DNA of 15,149 nucleotides from contig JACPDP010000049.1 of assembly GCA_016183945.1 (NCBI GenBank), positions 1 through 15,149 on the forward strand, given 5' to 3'. This DNA comes from Magnetospirillum sp. (GTDB lineage: Bacteria; Pseudomonadota; Alphaproteobacteria; Rhodospirillales; Magnetospirillaceae). Under the pieces are notes generated by a model. It made no database searches. It saw only the letters and a program-made list of their open reading frames with translations, and was not told the DNA's origin. This document shows, piece by piece, positions 13,310 to 15,149 of this stretch. The translations under genes and the position numbers were made by a program. Within the stretch, counting starts at the first letter, position 1, and each line of letters begins with the position of its first letter.

Positions 13310-15149
13310 CTACTGCTCCAGCTCGCGCGCCATGTCGGACAGTGAGGACACCAGATCCGCCAGGCCGATGGCGACGTTGGTGAGGATGCGCTGGCCCAGC
13401 TCGGGCTGCGAGCGGCACAGCGAGCGGAACAGCTCGCCGTCCATGTGCCAGCACACGACCCGGGTCTCGGCCACCACGTCGGCGCCGCGGCGGCGGCCGG
13501 TCAGCACGCCCAATTCGCCGAAGCTGATGCCTGCGCTGCACCCGGAAAAACGCAGCACGCGGTCGCCGATGCGCCGCGACACCGTGACCCGCCCCGCGGC
13601 GACCAGATAGAGGGAGTCTCCGTCGTCGCCCTCGGAGACGATGGCCATGCCGGGCGCGAACTCGATCCGCTTCATCATCGCCCCGATCATGGCGGCGTCT
13701 TCGGCACTCATGCCCTTGAGGATATCGAAATCCTCCAGCGAGGTTTCGGCGTCGTCGTCGGTGTTGATGCCCGCCTCGCGCAGCAGCAGGTCCTCGGCGC
13801 AGGTCAGGGCGGCGTCGGTATCGGCATAGGCGCGGCCCTGCTTCAGCAGGCGGGCGAAGCCCATGTCCTCGAACGACGTCCACAGCGCCCCACCTTCTGC
13901 CACATACGACAGAAACAGCAGACATTCCTGCCGCCCCAGCGCCTTGTCCAGACGTTCCAGCGCCACCACGCCGCTGCCGTCGATGTCGCTGACCCGCTTC
14001 ATGTCCAGGATGACGACGCGGCAGCTCTTGGCGTTCTCCTCAAGGTGACGGGTCAGCTGGTCGGCCGAGCCGAAGAAGATCGGCCCCTGCACCTCGACCA
14101 TGGCCATGCGCTCGGCCAACCCCTTGAGCACAGCCTGGATGGAAGCCGGCCGCGAGGTGCGCGAGCGCAGATGGGTGCCCAGAACCGTGCGGCGGATGAT
14201 GTTCTGCGACGCCTGGCGGACGAACACGGCGAAGGCCAGGGTCATGCCCGTCACCAGCGCCGGCAGCACGCCGAAACCGACCACCAGCGCGGTCACCGCC
14301 AGCACCTGTCCCAGATTGCCGATCAGCTCGGTGTTGCGGCCGCCGCGCCCCGGCCGCATCAGCTGGCGGATCAACTGGCGGCTCCAATCGTCCATCTGGT
14401 TGAAGGTCGAGGCCACCACCACGCCCGCCATCACCGCCGTGGGGATCTGCCCGATCACCTCGCCCAGGCCCAGCGCCAGCACCGCCAGGGTCAGCCCGTG
14501 GGCCAGATTGGCGGTACGGCTGCGGCCGCCGTTCTCAAGCACCGTGCGGGTGACCGAGGGCGACCCGCCGGTGGGCATTCCCCCCAGCAGCCCGGCGGCC
14601 ACGTTGCCGGCCCCCTGGAGGATCAACTCGTGGTTGCTGTCATGGCGGGTCCCCAGCACCGCATCCGCCGCCGAGATGCTCAGCAGCGACTGCAACGAGC
14701 CGATCAGCGCCAGCATCACCGAGGTGGCCACCAGTTGCGGCATCAGCTCGGCGAAGACCGGGCTGGTCACCAGCCGCGCCAGTTCGCCGAACTGGGGGGC
14801 CACCGGCAGGGTCGCCGGGATGGCGCCGATGAGTCCGCCCCACCCCATCTCGGGCAGGGTCGACGCCACCACCCAGTGCAGCCCGGTGCCCAGCCCCAGC
14901 CCCCACAGCGCCGGAGCCCCCCGCCGGGTCACCCGGGGAACCAGCACGGTCACCAAACAGGCCAGCAGCCCGAGCATGGCCGCGCCGGGGTGCAGTTCCA
15001 CGCTTCCCCGCGCCGCGCCCACCAGCGCGCCCCAACTGCGCTCGCCCAGCATGGGCGGCATCTGTCCCAGCAGCAGGTGGATGGCAAAGCCGTTGATGAA
15101 GCCGGCGATCACCGGATAGGGAATGAATTTGACGAACTTGCCCAGGCGG
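13310..15149 (-). CDS. SulP-family anion transporter with STAS and cyclic-nucleotide-binding domains (5' end outside window)
   Basis: The frame is open to the window edge, giving 612 residues of a larger protein. The visible start GKFVKFIPYPVIAGFINGFA is the conserved mid-membrane segment of SulP/SLC26 carriers, and further spans follow, including a PTGGSPSVTRTVLENGGRS loop. A STAS domain follows, with IFFGSADQLTRHLEENA and the DMKRVSDIDGSGV signature around the site where anti-sigma antagonists carry the phosphorylated Ser/Thr. The C-terminus is a cyclic-nucleotide-binding fold (MAIVSEGDDGDSLYLVAAGRV, then SFGELGVLTGRRRGADVVAE). The anion could be sulfate, bicarbonate or another. It ends in TAG at 13310 and precedes the holC remnant. 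The domain order suggests gating of transport by a nucleotide signal, which is an inference. Confidence 0.92.
   Translation of the reverse strand, partial: RLGKFVKFIPYPVIAGFINGFAIHLLLGQMPPMLGERSWGALVGAARGSVELHPGAAMLGLLACLVTVLVPRVTRRGAPALWGLGLGTGLHWVVASTLPEMGWGGLIGAIPATLPVAPQFGELARLVTSPVFAELMPQLVATSVMLALIGSLQSLLSISAADAVLGTRHDSNHELILQGAGNVAAGLLGGMPTGGSPSVTRTVLENGGRSRTANLAHGLTLAVLALGLGEVIGQIPTAVMAGVVVASTFNQMDDWSRQLIRQLMRPGRGGRNTELIGNLGQVLAVTALVVGFGVLPALVTGMTLAFAVFVRQASQNIIRRTVLGTHLRSRTSRPASIQAVLKGLAERMAMVEVQGPIFFGSADQLTRHLEENAKSCRVVILDMKRVSDIDGSGVVALERLDKALGRQECLLFLSYVAEGGALWTSFEDMGFARLLKQGRAYADTDAALTCAEDLLLREAGINTDDDAETSLEDFDILKGMSAEDAAMIGAMMKRIEFAPGMAIVSEGDDGDSLYLVAAGRVTVSRRIGDRVLRFSGCSAGISFGELGVLTGRRRGADVVAETRVVCWHMDGELFRSLCRSQPELGQRILTNVAIGLADLVSSLSDMARELEQ

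Noticed and set aside
14100..15119. A 339-codon plus-strand frame rich in Ser and Thr opposite the SulP gene
   Set aside because: Antisense shadow; the minus strand carries clear SulP and STAS motifs.

Overview
This window looks like chromosomal DNA from a high-GC alphaproteobacterium, most likely Rhodospirillales and Magnetospirillum-like. The reasons are the gene families, the gene order (pcm, nlpD, DUF815 ATPase, yajC-secD-secF, Mth938-domain gene), a squalene operon hpnCDE, a Bpt-type aminoacyl-transferase and intergenic palindromic repeats. The genus is an inference; no rRNA or other taxonomic marker is present. I see no tRNA, rRNA, CRISPR array, phage gene, transposase or toxin-antitoxin pair. 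Most of the window is conserved housekeeping DNA.

Layout. 1-2874 (+): the 3' end of pcm, an MltA-type lytic transglycosylase lipoprotein ending in a SPOR-like domain, and an NlpD-like lipoprotein with two LysM domains and a degenerate LytM domain. 2866-3729 (-): a DUF815 AAA-type ATPase, overlapping the nlpD tail end to end. 3781-7155 (+): a predicted promoter, then yajC, secD and secF (Sec translocon accessory complex) and a Mth938-domain gene related to the mitochondrial complex I assembly factor NDUFAF3. 7160-7201: a strong GAAA-capped hairpin between convergent genes. 7213-7809 (-): iron superoxide dismutase sodB with its own leader and promoter. 7949-10786 (-): hpnC-hpnD-hpnE, joined by 4-nt stop/start overlaps, making squalene from farnesyl diphosphate; hpnE is frameshifted near its 5' end. 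10868-11701 (+): a squalene/phytoene synthase-fold protein that has lost both aspartate motifs and resembles NDUFAF6. 11729-13093 (-): the aminoacyl-transferase bpt and an RDD membrane protein. 13131-13248: a palindromic repeat next to a 28-codon remnant of holC. 13310-15149 (-): a SulP anion transporter with STAS and cyclic-nucleotide-binding domains, running off the window edge.

How the genes work together. The left end concerns cell-wall remodelling and division (MltA, NlpD) and protein export (YajC-SecDF). The Mth938 and NDUFAF6-like genes are bacterial relatives of two mitochondrial complex I assembly factors. They flank an opposite-strand block of sodB and hpnCDE, as if that block had been inserted into an ancestral secDF-Mth938-NDUFAF6 cluster. 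The main departures from an ordinary chromosome are the broken hpnE, the holC fragment beside a repeat, the catalytically stripped synthase-fold and LytM proteins, and a repeat that supplies the last codons of nlpD. I did not find a clearly new multi-gene system.
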